From Cotesia glomerata (lineage: Eukaryota > Arthropoda > Insecta > Hymenoptera > Braconidae): a DNA stretch of 64,000 nucleotides. The translations under genes and the position numbers were made by a program. The notes under the pieces were generated by a model, which was not told the DNA's origin, ran no database searches, and worked only from the letters and a program-made list of their open reading frames with translations. Positions 24,590 through 36,627 of this stretch are shown piece after piece (within the stretch, counting starts at the first letter, position 1; each line of letters opens with the position of its first letter). Where the stretch lies: assembly GCF_020080835.1 (NCBI RefSeq), contig NC_058160.1, positions 16,541,152-16,605,151 of the forward strand, read 5' to 3'.

Positions 24590-25057
24590 TAATACGGACT
24601 TTTTCTTGACCAAGCTCTTAATAAGCCACGGCTCGTTTAACGCCTACCTCTTTAAACTGAACCTACTCAATACTCCAATGTGCAATAATTGCCCGGATAA
24701 TACCGACGAATCGAACACATATTTTCTGAGTGCGAATTCTGGAGAAAACAGAACCGACACCAAAGCAGCTATAGGCAGTTGATATAGAGAGAAGAAAACT
24801 GGAATGAAATAGCAGTCTACGCGAGACGCCTGATGAAAAGAATTTCAGAGAGGAACCAGTCAAACACAAGAGCGGACGTCATGAGATGCAGCACGGACTG
24901 GATTGAAGTAATGCTATCGTGGTTCCGATTTAGTCTTGCTCACACCTTCGTTCGAGAAGTGAAAAGAAGGGGGGAGGGAGTTTAGTGAGTGGGAATCCCA
25001 TACCATCGATAATATCATCTGTCGGTACCTTTGAAAGATTACCGCCGTTGATAAACA
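24590..25057 (+). mobile_element. 3' fragment of R1-clade LINE (family B')
   Basis: Broken frames match the ORF2 C-terminus: a C-x2-C-P-D-N-T-D zinc-finger-like region and an EIAVYARRLMKRISER tail. A 3' UTR similar to that of the LINE at 28510-31385 follows. Its 3' end abuts an (AC)n tract (25058-25115) with no poly(A). Confidence 0.6.
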
Positions 25058-25115
25058 GACACACACACACACTCTCACACACACATACATACACACACAC
25101 ACACATACACACACA

Positions 25116-27004
25116 GGAAGTATCAACTGGCCAGAACCCTCGAAGAGCAACCAGACAAACTAACGCAGTTGGATGGAAAGTGAAAGCTTTTGACCCAGCT
25201 ACTTTGATAGTAGCCTTAGATAGTGACCCGACTACCACAGGGAGTGCTGAAGAGAAAGCAAAAAAGCTAATAAAGAGAGTGACCCAGGCCTGCGACGCTT
25301 GTATGCCCCTGAAACTCGGCATGAATCATCGATCTTCGATACACTGGTGGAACGATAACATCAGCGCTCTTCGTAAAGAGTGTTTTAAAAGAAGATGAAT
25401 ATTTCAGCGTGGCTACCGTCAACCTAACTCATGCAGAACTGGTGGCAGAGTATGAAAAGGCCCGTCGAGAATTGAATAGAGCCATCAAGGATAGCAAATG
25501 ACGCTGTTGGAAGGAACTCGTCGAAGAGAGAGAAAGATCTGTGGGGCAAACCGTACAAGGTAGTTATGACCCACCTGAAATTTCAACCAATGCCGTCACC
25601 TACATGTCCACAACTACTAGAGAAAATCGTCTGTACGTTGTTTCCTCAGCAACGTGAGTTGATCTATTCGTCACTGCAGTCTGACCCTGAAGACATCCCA
25701 CCTGTCACAGAGGAAGAATTAACAGATGCATACAATCGTGTAGGGAATAATAGGAGGCGGGATTAAATGGCATTCCAAACATTGCTTAAAAAACATCTAT
25801 TAAAGCAGTGCCGGCATTATTCATAGATACCTACAATGCGTGTCTCAAAGAAGGAGTCTTTCCTGAAAGGTGGAAGTGCCAAAGACTTGTACTGCTCCCG
25901 AAAGGAAAAAAGCTACCTGACGAACCATCATCTTACCGTCCACTCTGCATGTTAGACACGGCGGGTAAGATATTAGAGCGAATAATTCACCGAAGAATAG
26001 AAGCAGTAGTTGATCCACTCCTGGCAGACAACCAATTTGGTTTACGAAAAGGACGGTCAACCCTGGATGCAACCAACCTGATCGTGAACATGCATTAGAC
26101 ATCAAAATGCTTTCAACTCCGCTAACTGGAACTGCGTAATGCGCGCCCTCGAAGAGAAACGAATTCCAGGGTATTTGCGTAAAATGGTAGCAAGCTACTT
26201 CACAAACAGAGTCCTCAAATATGACACAAAAAGTGGTCCTAAGGAGTATGATATTACTGGTGGTGTACCACAGGGCTCAGTTCTAGGTCCTCTGCTATGG
26301 AACATCATGTATGATGGTCTCTTGGAAATAGCATTGCCAGCAGAAGTGAAAGTGGTAGCATATGCAGATGATGTTGCCGTGGTGATTGTCGCGAAGCATC
26401 TCGAAGAGATAAATCTGGCCTCCGACATTACATTTAGACGGATAAGCTTATGAATGGATACGGTGAACTTGCAATTAGCTAAGCATAAAACCGAAGCGAT
26501 GCTCATTACTAGCAGAAAAGCGATGGAAACCATCAAGTTACAAGTTGGAGAACATGAGATCACATCACAACCGTACATTCGGTACCTGGGAGTAATGCTT
26601 GATGCTCGACTCAATTTCAAGCAACAAGTCGAACATGTGACTGCCAAGTGGAAGCAATGTTGTCATCAGAAGCTGCCTGGAACGCTACCAACACGTTTGC
26701 TACAGAAGTCCTCACAGACTTGCGTTCCACCGAAAGGAGAAGAGCAAATATCAGAAGATAGAAGGAAGGAAGTTAACACCTTAGCCACCAGAAGGAAGAG
26801 CAGTAGCTAGATCCTCCTCTCACGAAGTAATGCTTGACGGCAGTTTCCATGAGGGATTAGAGGAGAGAAGAAAAGGGGTTTAGGATGTAGTGAGTAGGGG
26901 TGTTGGTGTCAAGTTTTAGTATGACGCTGCGTCGAGTCGTCGAATGTCCAGGCCAAACAGCTATGCCTGAAATTCGCGAAAGGGATTCCCCCCCCCCCTA
27001 CAGA

Positions 27005-27008
<4 letters not shown>
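25116..27008 (+). mobile_element. LINE A', 5'-truncated R1-clade copy in (CA)n
   Basis: Starts immediately after the (AC)n at 25058-25115 and ends with a C-run and GAAAAA immediately before (CA)n at 27008-27057. ORF2 fragments: end of endonuclease (25116-25398), start of RT (25566-25766, 25808-26098), and RT with PQGSVLGPLLW and YADDVAVVIV (26139-26453). At about 26649 an internal deletion joins the late RT region to the C-terminal tail (EAAWNATNTFATEV in another frame). Many stops and frameshifts. Same family as 46764-51921. Confidence 0.8.
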
Positions 27009-27057
<49 letters not shown>

Positions 27058-27059
<2 letters not shown>

Positions 27060-27195
27060 TCGATCGTCAAGCTGGAGTCAGAACAGCTTTCTAGTACCTC
27101 CAAACGTAGAGATCTGATGAAAACTCGTATTTTCAAATTGGAATAATATCTATAACTTCCTACTTTTTAAAATTATTAATTTCCAAAGCGGGAAA
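27058..27195 (-). repeat. core-repeat, outer half after LINE A'
   Basis: The TIR-side half of the family (CTGATGAAAACTCG block, then GCGGGAAAT end). With 23340-24350 it frames LINE B' and LINE A', as expected for a single unit split at its (CA)n core. Confidence 0.65.
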
Positions 27196-27221
27196 TCAAA
27201 AATAAGCAAAAAACATTAGGG

Positions 27222-27855
27222 AAACGGTTGACCTTAAAGGCCAGCCCTGCAACTTCCCCCCAATTCCATACTTAAGCGCTCAAAATTGCACTTATTACGT
27301 TTTTGAGCTCTTCGAGCTAAAATGTATAATTTTCGCGTCATTTTGAGCTCTCCGAGCTCAAAAGTCTGATAGGAGTTAACAAAGCACTATTTTTTTAATT
27401 TTCAAGCCACAATAATTTTTGAATAAATGAGCCAATTTTCATGCAGTTGGCAGCATTCAACGCAGTTTTTTGGGTCTCACGAAGGATCTTTAGGTTTAAA
27501 TTGATTGAACAAGAAATTTCAAAGTAATTCCGAGAAAACACTTTTTTCAGTTTTCTCTCGACAACGATAACTCACAAACGAATCAACCGATTTTGACCGG
27601 GCTGGTAACTATCAACGTGGTTTTTTGATGTTAAAAGCTAATTAGTTTTTAAAACCGATCAGTTAAGTTATTCAAAAGTTGTTCCAAAGAAATGACGATT
27701 AAAAAAATTTTTTTTGCAGTTTTTTCAAGATTTCTCAAAATTTACTGGTTCAAATTGGTCGAAATTGTATTCAAAATCTATGTTTGGCCAAGTCCTTCCG
27801 AATGGTGCCAACTGCGATGAAATCGGTCAAGCCGTTGAAAAATTATTAGAGGGTT

Positions 27856-27925
<70 letters not shown>

Positions 27926-28070
27926 ACAGACATCATCGTGAAAATAGTCAGGAAAGCTTCCTAGGACCTCGAAACGTCGAGATCCGATGAAAACTTGATT
28001 TTCGAAAAACGGGGTAAAGCCAATAACTTCCCGATTTTTGAAAATTTTCAATTTTCTTCGCGGGAAGTTA
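27222..28070 (-). mobile_element. (TG)n-core repeat, full copy
   Basis: AACGGTTGACC start, GAGCTC palindromes, (CA)n at 27857-27922, CGCGGGAAGTT end. Uninterrupted. About 850 bp. Confidence 0.75.
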
Positions 28071-28359
28071 AAAAAAAAGATACGATTTTTATAATTAGGT
28101 AATTTGACATGGAATGATTTATATACACGAGGCATTCCACCCCAAAGCTCAAAGTTTAAGAAAATTTTTTTATTTTACGCAAATATTGGATATGTTCAAG
28201 TATCCCTAAAAAAACTTCCGTAGATAGATTTTGAGATGTTTTTAATCGCAGTTCAAAAAAATATCAAATTTTGAAAACATACCCCTTTTCTATGATATCT
28301 TCTTTAACACAAATTTATCAGACCAGAAATTCCCGTGTAATTCGAAAAAATCACTTTTT
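28071..28359. other. AT-rich spacer
   Basis: No feature seen. Confidence 0.4.
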
Positions 28360-28509
28360 AACTACCTGCTAAGAAAATCGAAGGCTTTCGAAAAGTCGGA
28401 AAGTTATTCTTTTCACCCCGTTTTCCAAAAATCGAGGTTTCAACAGATCTTGACATCTTGAAGCCTTAAGAAGCTTTCCTGACTATTTTTACGATGATGT
28501 CCGCACGTC
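28360..28509 (+). repeat. core-repeat half truncated at LINE B
   Basis: Matches the first 150 bp of the family (ACCTGCTAAGAAAATCGAAG to GATGATGTCCGCACG). In intact copies the (TG)n begins at this point. Here the poly(T) of LINE B follows. Confidence 0.75.
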
Positions 28510-31385
28510 TTTTTTTTTTTTTTTTTTTTTATAGAGGAGGTCAAATAGATTTACGTATACTAGGACGAGATGTTTGTCCTGGGTATGTCGGACTTGGAAG
28601 TCAATATCATTGAGAACAATACCGACTAAACATCCTCCTCTCTCTTTCCCCATAGATGTTCGGGGAGGACTGGATCGGGACCGCGTAAGCATTACTTCAA
28701 TCCAGTCCGTGTTGCGTCTCACAACGGTGCTCCTAGTTACTAGTCTCTTTCTGCGATTTTTTCCTTTAAAAGACGCTGCGCATAGGCTGCGACAGCCGAC
28801 CAGTTATCTTCTTTTTTGATCATGCAGGTTACTAAGCTCTCAGGGGAGGGCGTGGTGCCAATAGTTTCATCATTACTGCTTTTGGAGTCCTTCAACCGGT
28901 CACAATTTTGTCTGGGCAGTATTTGCACGTTGGTGTGCTGTGCAGTCCAATCTTAAAAAGATAGGCATTGAACTGCCCATGTCCCGTCAATATCTGGGTC
29001 AAGAAAAAGTCCGTTTCTCCGTATTCCCGAGAAAGCCAGACGTTGATGTTTGGTATCAGGCGTGCCGTCTATCTGCCCGTCTCTCCCGATGTCCATCGGT
29101 CCTGCCACTCTTGTTGCGTTTCCGCCTTTATCCTTGTTCTTGCATCCTTCATGTTTTCGTCAGTGTTTTTAGCGTCATAGAGTTTCGCTCTCTCAAACGT
29201 GAGTAGGTCGATGGGTGCGGCTCCCGCAATGACCACTATAGCCGCCTCGGAAACCGTTCGATAGGCGCAGGCAACCCTGAAAGTGCCTCGCCGCTGCACT
29301 GCCGCTATTTTTCGTCGGTGGGTCTTCTGTTTCAATATGTCTACCCATATTTCTGCTCCATAAAGCAGTACCGAGTGGACTACTTCTAGAAAAACTCTTC
29401 TCTTTTTGGTTCTTAGTCCCATAGTGTTGGTCATGATTCTTGCTAGGCTAGACACCGTCTTGCTGGCTTTCTTGCATGCACTGTCAAGGTGTTCGTGAAA
29501 AGATAGTTTCTCGTCTATCATTACTCCTAGATAGCGCAGGGCCCTTGTTGACGTCAGTGTTGTTCCTTCCATGTCCACAGCGAATGGTTTTGGGAACCAT
29601 TTTTGACGTGTCAGAACAACCATCTCGGTTTTATGCTTGGCTAGTTTCAGGTGGTGTTTATCAAGCCAGGTCTCGACGGCGTCAATGGTTTCCCGAACTA
29701 GTAATTTGGCCTCTTCTACGCTGTCTACTACTATCGTGGCCGCAACGTCGTCTGCAAAGCCCGTTAGCTCTACTTGCTTTGGTAACGAGATTTCAAGAAG
29801 CTCGTCGTAGTCCGCATTCCATGGATCGGGGTCCGTTATTGAGCCTTGCGGTACGCCAGCTGTTATGGCGTATTCTTGTGGGCCTTCCGTAGTTTACGCT
29901 ATTAGCTTTCTTTCCTCCAGGTAGTTGTCGAATAGTGCCAGATTCTCTGGCTCCGCGTCAAACTTGTGCTCCAGAGCATCTAAAATATCTCTCCAATTTT
30001 CGCTGTTAAATGCGTTTTTGACATCTAGCGTGAGGAGGAGACATACTTTACGAGCTTTAAGGCTACCAAACCAAGCTTGTGTTGCTGTCTTTATAACTTT
30101 CTCGATCGCTCCGACTGTCGAACGACCTTTCCGGAAGCCATGCTGGTTGGTGGCAAAACCTGCAGCACGGTCGATGTCGTTACGAAGTCTCCCTTGTATG
30201 AGCTTCTCGAGCAGTTTTCCAGCAATGTCTATCATACAGAGTGGTCTAAACGACGAAGGTGTTACGGGGGTTCCCTTTTCTTTGTCTAAGAGAACCAATC
30301 TCTGCCGCTTCCAGACTACGGGAAACGTGCCAGTTGCCAAGCATGCGTTGTAGGTGTTCAGGAGTATGTCTGGATATTCCAGGGCTACAATCTTGATCAC
30401 CGCTGCCGGGATGCCATCAGGTCCAGGTGCCTTCCCTATTTTGAGTGACTTGGCCGCGTCTAGTAGTTCCTTAGTTAGGAAGGGTGTTCCTTCGATGTTT
30501 TTATTGTAGTGTTTCTTCTCCCGCGGCGGGTGTTTAAGAAAAAGCTCCGCTACAATGCTGTCCATTAAGGCAGGAGACTTCGGCGCTTCTGGTGAAGCCT
30601 TTCCAAGTCGTTTGGTGACAATTTGGTAGGCTCTGCCCCAGATGTCCTTGTCAAGATCATTACAGATCTGTTTTCACAATATCGCTTTTCTTGCTTTAAT
30701 GGCTTTTACTAGTACGCCGGCCTGTGGAAACTCCTATTTTTCAGCCGCGGCATAGAGGCGGCACATGCGGCAATAATCTCCTCCATCATATTTAGCACTG
30801 CCTTTTCCGTCTCGCTGCAGGTATCCGGAGTCAGGTTGTTCTGAAGGATAGACCAGCTTCGTGCAAGTGAAGCTCGCAATGGCTCTGGATCAAACCTTCT
30901 GGAATTTCACTTCCGCTTAGAAAGGTCGCGTTGTGAAACCGGAGTAGATGCCAATCCAAGGTTAAATGTCACAAACTGGTGGTCACTGCCACTGTATTCT
31001 TCGGATACAGTCTAGTCTTCGATTATGTAGGCAGTCCTTGGAGTTTCCATCGAAATGTCGTGGATGGACTCTTGGGACCCTGTTCTTCTAAAGGTCGTGG
31101 TGCTCCCGGTTCAGCACTATGAGGTTGAGTCTAGCCGCGACGTCAGCGACCTCGTTACCTCTGGTGTCGGAGAAAGCAGCGCCCCACTCAGCCGACTTAG
31201 CGTCGAAGTCTCCGGCTACGATTACTTCGCCGTTGAACTTAGTGACCGCATTTTCTATATTTGCCAGTTTCTGTCGGAACACACTCATCCCTTTGTTAGG
31301 TGAGAGATAGACGCTCATAAAGTAGGTTGTGGGGGTTTGAATCCAGACAAAACCTGCTTCACTTCCGCTGTTGTTGACGGTAACG
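28510..31385 (-). mobile_element. LINE B, R1-clade, 5'-truncated
   Basis: A poly(T) of 21 at 28510-28530 is the minus-strand poly(A) tail. The coding remnant runs from the endonuclease to the ORF2 C-terminus. The 5' end at about 31385 is abrupt and abuts an unrelated LTR-like fragment. Different subfamily from LINE A. Confidence 0.8.
28740..31385 (-). pseudogene. LINE B ORF2 (endonuclease/RT), broken
   Basis: Pieces in order on the minus strand: APE-type endonuclease segment (31318-31088) with GDFDAKSAEWG; a badly damaged linker (30565-31088); RT N-terminal half (30565-29894) with GKAPGPDGIP, SSFRPLCMIDIAGK, GFRKGRST and DVKNAFNS; an F-A-D-D catalytic box at about 29755; RT thumb and linker (29623-29069) with RYLGVMIDEKLSF; and a short C-terminal tail (28928-28740). 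At least four frame breaks. Non-functional. Confidence 0.75.
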
Positions 31386-31692
31386 TAATCTACTTAAAAC
31401 GATTCAGTCATTAGCTAACAATTAAAGCATCAATTATTTTCAAGACTAAAATAAATTCCAAAATCTAAACTAAAAACCGACGCTTGAATTTATTCCAAAT
31501 CAATCCCGACTTTAACACTCAACATTAAATAAATTCTCAGGAACATTCGACGTCTAAATTTATTCCAATTGAACTCGTAATTTTATTTCTTAAATAACAA
31601 ATAACTCTTATTAAAATTCATCAATTAATTTTAACTAACTAAAATTACCGGACTTAATAATCCACGTTGTTAATTAAATTTTAAGGAATTTT
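31386..31692 (+). repeat. fragment of TGTAAC-family LTR-like element
   Basis: Matches 59400-59690 of the intact 2022-bp element (ACCGACGCTTGAATT, CTCAACATTAAATAAATTCT). Cut on the left by LINE B and on the right by copia B. Confidence 0.65.
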
Positions 31693-32073
31693 TGTTGGGA
31701 AGTGAATAAATGTTCAACACAATAATTGGATTGACTGAATCTAATCTTTATTAACATCTAATAAATATCAATAACTTCTTAGCAATCTTTAATATCAATT
31801 TATAAGTATTATAATATTAATAGTACATAAAAAGTACTTTAGTCGCAACTACGTAGTAACACGAGAGCACGCCAAGTGACCAACAAGTGAGCGAGCCACA
31901 GCGAGCGAGTGGGAGAGTGTGTCGTATGCGCCGTCAAGCGACGCGTAGACCGACGCCAACTCATCCAAAACAATAATAACTTGGTTGTCGCTTTAAGCGG
32001 CAAATACAAATATAAAAATAATAAATTAAATAATAATTATGGAATGGACTTGAAAATTCGTGTACTCTTGACA
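31693..32073 (-). repeat. 3' LTR of copia B (putative)
   Basis: On the minus strand it starts TGTCAAGAGTACACG directly after the purine-rich GAAAATGGAGGGAG (32074-32087) and would end CACTTCCCAACA at 31693. The start is well supported. The end is inferred from a CAACA terminus and from where the neighbouring repeat stops. Confidence 0.55.
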
Positions 32074-32187
32074 CTCCCTCCATTTTCTTATGTCCAGCTT
32101 TCATTGCGCTACTTCGTTTTGTCAGTAGGTTTTTCTGTAACATAGTGAAATAATAATTACAATAAATTCTAAATAACTTCTGATTAT

Positions 32188-34965
32188 TTAATCTAATAAT
32201 TTATCTCTTAAATATCTAAACGGTTCTGCAGGTAATGGCTTAATTAGTATATCTGCCAGATTTTCTTTTGTAGAAATCCAACAAACTCTTATTTTATTTT
32301 CATTAACACATTGTTTAATGAAATCACCATGGGTTTTTGCCATGTGCTTTCTACTACCCGTTTTCTCTCGTTCTAGAAATTCTAATCTAATTTCATTTAC
32401 GCTATTATCAAACATCTTAAGTTTATGACTTCTATCTTTCTTAGTGCAGTCGTCTGCTGACTTGTTATTACACCAAATAGTTGTAGGAAATAGTGTTTTT
32501 CCAATAACAAATCTAATTGCTTTATCTAGAGATATTATCTTTTGACAAGCATCACTCATTGCCAAATATTCTGCTTGACAAGTTGACAATGTAACGTAAT
32601 TTTGTTTGTGGTTTCTCCAGGCAATTACGTCACCAAACAGTCTAATAATGTATTCTCCGGATGACGTGGAGTCATCATTATCTCTAAAACTAGCATCTAA
32701 GAAACCTTCTAGTTCATCTGAGTTACCTGTATATTTCAGGTTTAAATTTACTGTACCTTTCAAATATCTTAAAATTCTTTTGACATCTTTCCAGTCATCT
32801 TCGGTAGCACTTAGTTGTTTTCTAGCTAAGTAATGTACAGCAAAAGAAATATCTGGTATAGTTCTATTTGCTAAGTATATAAGACTTCCAATTGCCTCTC
32901 TGTATGGAGCTTTTCTGGTGATCGATGATTGTTCATGTTCAGATGATTCTAACTCGTCCAATCTTCTTCTTTTACTTCTATTCTCAGTTTGTCTGGTAAC
33001 CATTGGGGTGTTCTGAGGATTGCAGTCTGTCATTTTAAATCTATTTAAAATGCTTTCAATATAACTACTCTGATTTAACACCATGTATTTTTTTGTCTAT
33101 TTCTTTCTATTTCAATTCCAAGAAATTTCTTAGGTTCACCAAGAACTTTCATCTCAAAATTCTTGCATAAATGATTTCCAATTTCATTTCATTTCTTTTG
33201 GTCATTGCTAGCTGCTAGAATATCATCTACATAAATTATCAATACAGCTACGATTCCATTTTTCCTCCAAGTATGCAAACATGGCTCATGTAAATCATTT
33301 TCGAGACCAATTTCTTTTACGACTTGATTGAATCTAATATTCCACTTCTTGGGACTTACTTGTAACCTATACAAAGATTTCTTTAATTTAAGTATCTTTG
33401 TTTGCTTTGTTTTTTTATCTACGTCTAGACCTTCTGGAATCTTCATGTAAATTTCTTCATCTAAATTTCCATAAAGAAATGCCACATCATATTGACAGAT
33501 CTCTAGATCATATTTATTTACTATTGAAAGTAATGATCGTATGAGTGATAGTCTAGATACTGGCGAATATGTATCTTTTAAATCATAATCATTTTTATCT
33601 TTAAAACCTCGACATACTAGTCGTGCTTTATAAAGTACATCTTTATTTACTTCTACTTTCTTTTTAACTACTTATCTTGAATCAATGATATTTAATTTTC
33701 TTCCAGTTTTACTTGCTTCTTTCAAATCTACGATTTCCCAGACGTCATTTTTAGTTATCGAATCCAGTTCATCCTTAATGGCCCTCATCCATTTACATCT
33801 TTCGCTTGATTTGCTTGCCTCATCGTAATTGATTGGTCCTTTGTTTAAGGAAGTAATTAAACAACTTATCATTTCTTGTTCATCCTTCTTAGATTGATCT
33901 TCAGACACATTGACACTTTTTGCAAAACTTATATTTTCAATCAATTTTCTATCTTTATCCTTTTCAGATTCTAACTTTCTTTTCATCTCACCTCTAGTAC
34001 ATGGTCTGCTTTCTTTTGATGAAATTTTCTTTTCTTTTGAGTTTTTAGGTTCTAGTGGATTTTTACGTGATCTGCCCCTTTTTCTTTGTTCCGGTTTCTC
34101 CTTGTCTACGTTGATTTTGTCTTCTAGGTTATTTGGTACATTTTCATCTGACTTCCAACTGATTTCATCTTCAGTTTCTTCTGTCTGTTTATTCTTATAT
34201 ACATCTTTATACACTAGTTTTTCGTTGAATCTAACATGTCGTGACTCTAGAAATTTTCCAGTACTGGGATGCCATAATAAGTATCCTGTGGGTTTATATC
34301 CCACCATGACTGCTTTGATTGCTCTCTCACTGAACTTGTGCTCTGGTTTTGGAATTCTAATATATCCAATACATCCAAATCTTTTAATTTTGTCGAAATG
34401 ATAATTTTCATTCTTATTAAATTTCATCAATGGTACATTATAATCTATAGATTTATGTGGTGTTCGATTGTATGAGTGAACAGCTGCATCTACGGCTAAC
34501 TCCCACATGCTCTTGGGTAAACCAGAATCCAGCATATAGGTTCTGACTTTCCTCTGTAACGTAGCGTTGAATCTTTCAGAGACTCCATTGTGTTCAGGGG
34601 TATAAGGCGGTGTTAATTCTAATTCTATCTTTTCTTTTCTTAAAACATCTAGAAATTTTCCACCAGTGAACTTTGTTCCTTGATCCGTTCTAACGTAGCA
34701 TACTTTTTCATCTTTACCAAGTAAATTTCTTGTAGATATGAGAGACTTTTCTAATGTTTCTCCTGATTCAACTTTAGTCTTTACTGCATATGCTCTAGCT
34801 AATCTGGAATAATCATCTATGTACACACTAATAAAACTTTTGTGTCCTGGGTGTGAGGTTGGTTTTATTGGACCCATCGTGTCCGTATGTATTATTTATA
34901 ATGGTCTTGATGCTCGTTTTCTAACTTCTTTAAATGGTAATTTTTGCATCGTTGACATAATACAT
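32188..34965 (-). pseudogene. copia B pol: integrase, RT, RNase H, broken
   Basis: Ty1/copia order. Integrase catalytic region (34877-33672) with an IDDYSR segment, TDQGTKFTGG and TPEHNGVSERFN, then a K/E-rich linker and the start of RT. RT continues at 33485-33189 with Y-V-D-D. RNase H is at 33084-32188 with LDASFRD, WRNHKQNYVTLST, and an ADIL.KPL ending. Gag, protease and most of the pre-integrase region are absent: the frame is cut at 34965 by the LTR of the plus-strand gypsy copy, and only the CXXC-linked tail (MSTMQKLPFK) remains. One stop lies just upstream of 34877 and more lie between 33672 and 33084. Confidence 0.8.
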
Positions 34966-35798
34966 TGAGACACTACAAATGTCCCGATTTTATCAGCCTG
35001 ACGAACTACCACCCGAAATTTTCGTTACCGACGCTCGCTAAATTAATGTGTAGCTCCCGTGACGTCACAGGACGACACGAGGAGGGGAAAAAACGGTTAC
35101 GAACCTCAAACCTAGAGTATTGATCGACACTTCGATCTATCCCCCGGTGTTAACCACCACGCTAGGTTTTTCATAATCAAAAAAATTTACATACTACTAT
35201 ACTACTATTAGGTGACTACTCACCAAAATCTCAATTAATCTAAAAGTTTATTGTTTAATATAATATTCTTTATTATTTTCTATTAATATTATCACTTTTA
35301 TATTAGGTGATTACTCACCACGTTCACTATTGTTACTATTCCATCAGCTATAATTTTAAGTATAAGTATTCTGTTTTATAAATATTTCGTTAGTTACGTT
35401 ACCGAGATATTATAAGTTTTGTTTAAAGTGTTGAATCGGTGTAATAAAATCAAGTTTTTATAATATTTCTTGTCGCCGATCATCATTCATTGTTGAGACT
35501 ATCAACATCTATTACCACTATTATTTATAATTTATCAGAGGGTCAGTCAAGGAATAAAGGGTCATCTTTGCAGCAAAAATATTGTAAGTAAGTAAAATAA
35601 ATTAACTGGCTCAGGTGAGAACTTTTGTCAAAAGAATAAAATCATCATAAAAAGATTAACACATTCAGTAGTCAGGGAGCGGAACATCCCAGAGCAGCGT
35701 ATCCCATTTTATGAAATTTAGGTGATTATTTGCCTATCCGCGAGGACTTATTGACTTAAATAATTAAATTTTTAAATAAAGAAAAATTTAGTGTTTCA
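34966..35798 (+). repeat. 5' LTR of plus-strand gypsy-like copy
   Basis: 833 bp, TGAGACACTAC to AGTGTTTCA, homologous to the LTRs at 1-647 and 7223-8702. The TGTTCG solo LTR present in the 7223-8702 copy is absent here. Contains two GGTGA-N4-TCACC palindromes at 35211-35224 and 35306-35319. Confidence 0.85.
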
Positions 35799-35818
35799 AT
35801 GGCGCTCGAACAGGGACG

Positions 35819-36627
35819 CTGTTCAAATTATTCTTAAATTATATTATAATTAATCTTAAAAGTAATTTCTGAACTGACAAAAATTCTCACGTTTTCATGA
35901 CAATTCATTTAGTTTTAAGTGTCATAAATTAAAATCATTTCTATTGTACGTATAAATACGAAAATTATAAAATCCTAATTTCTGTAAAGACATTTATACC
36001 GACATTATTTGCTTTGTATTGGCTGAGAAGTGCTCTCAGTGGAAACTTAGAAAAATTATTTTAGTCATAACTTTATCAGTATACAGATCTTTATAAGCCT
36101 ATTGTCAAGTATATTTTGTGTGCCAGGTCGCAAGTTATAAACACGTTGCACGCTCTGGCTACAAAACAAACAAATCTTTTGTCCGGTCGAGTCAGAACTA
36201 AATCTTTCATCTAAAATAAATATTAGAAAGTATTTTACCATCGAAACTAAATCTCGTATTTAATTTTATTCTTGAAAATAAACATATAGTAAAAATATCT
36301 TATTATTAAAATCAAATATCGCCGTTAAAATAATTTATTTTATTTAACCTTGCAGTTCGAATTTCAATGATAATTATAATATTAATATTATTTATTACGA
36401 GTATAAAACTGAATAATATTGAAGTTAAAATTTAGGGATTAAATTAATAACACCGAGTATCGAATACTCACTAAATAAAATTCGGGATTATAAAATTAAT
36501 TTTGAATGCGTCACCGAGAAGGTTTAGGGTTAAAAATCTTTGTCAGGTGTATCATTATAAAATAATACCCTCAAAATTTAATCCATTCGGAAAATAATTA
36601 AATAAGATTTAATATTAATTATCCAAA
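35819..36627 (+). other. 5' leader of gypsy-like copy
   Basis: Noncoding A/T-rich sequence between PBS and the gag ATG; shorter than the minus-copy leader. No ORF. Confidence 0.6.
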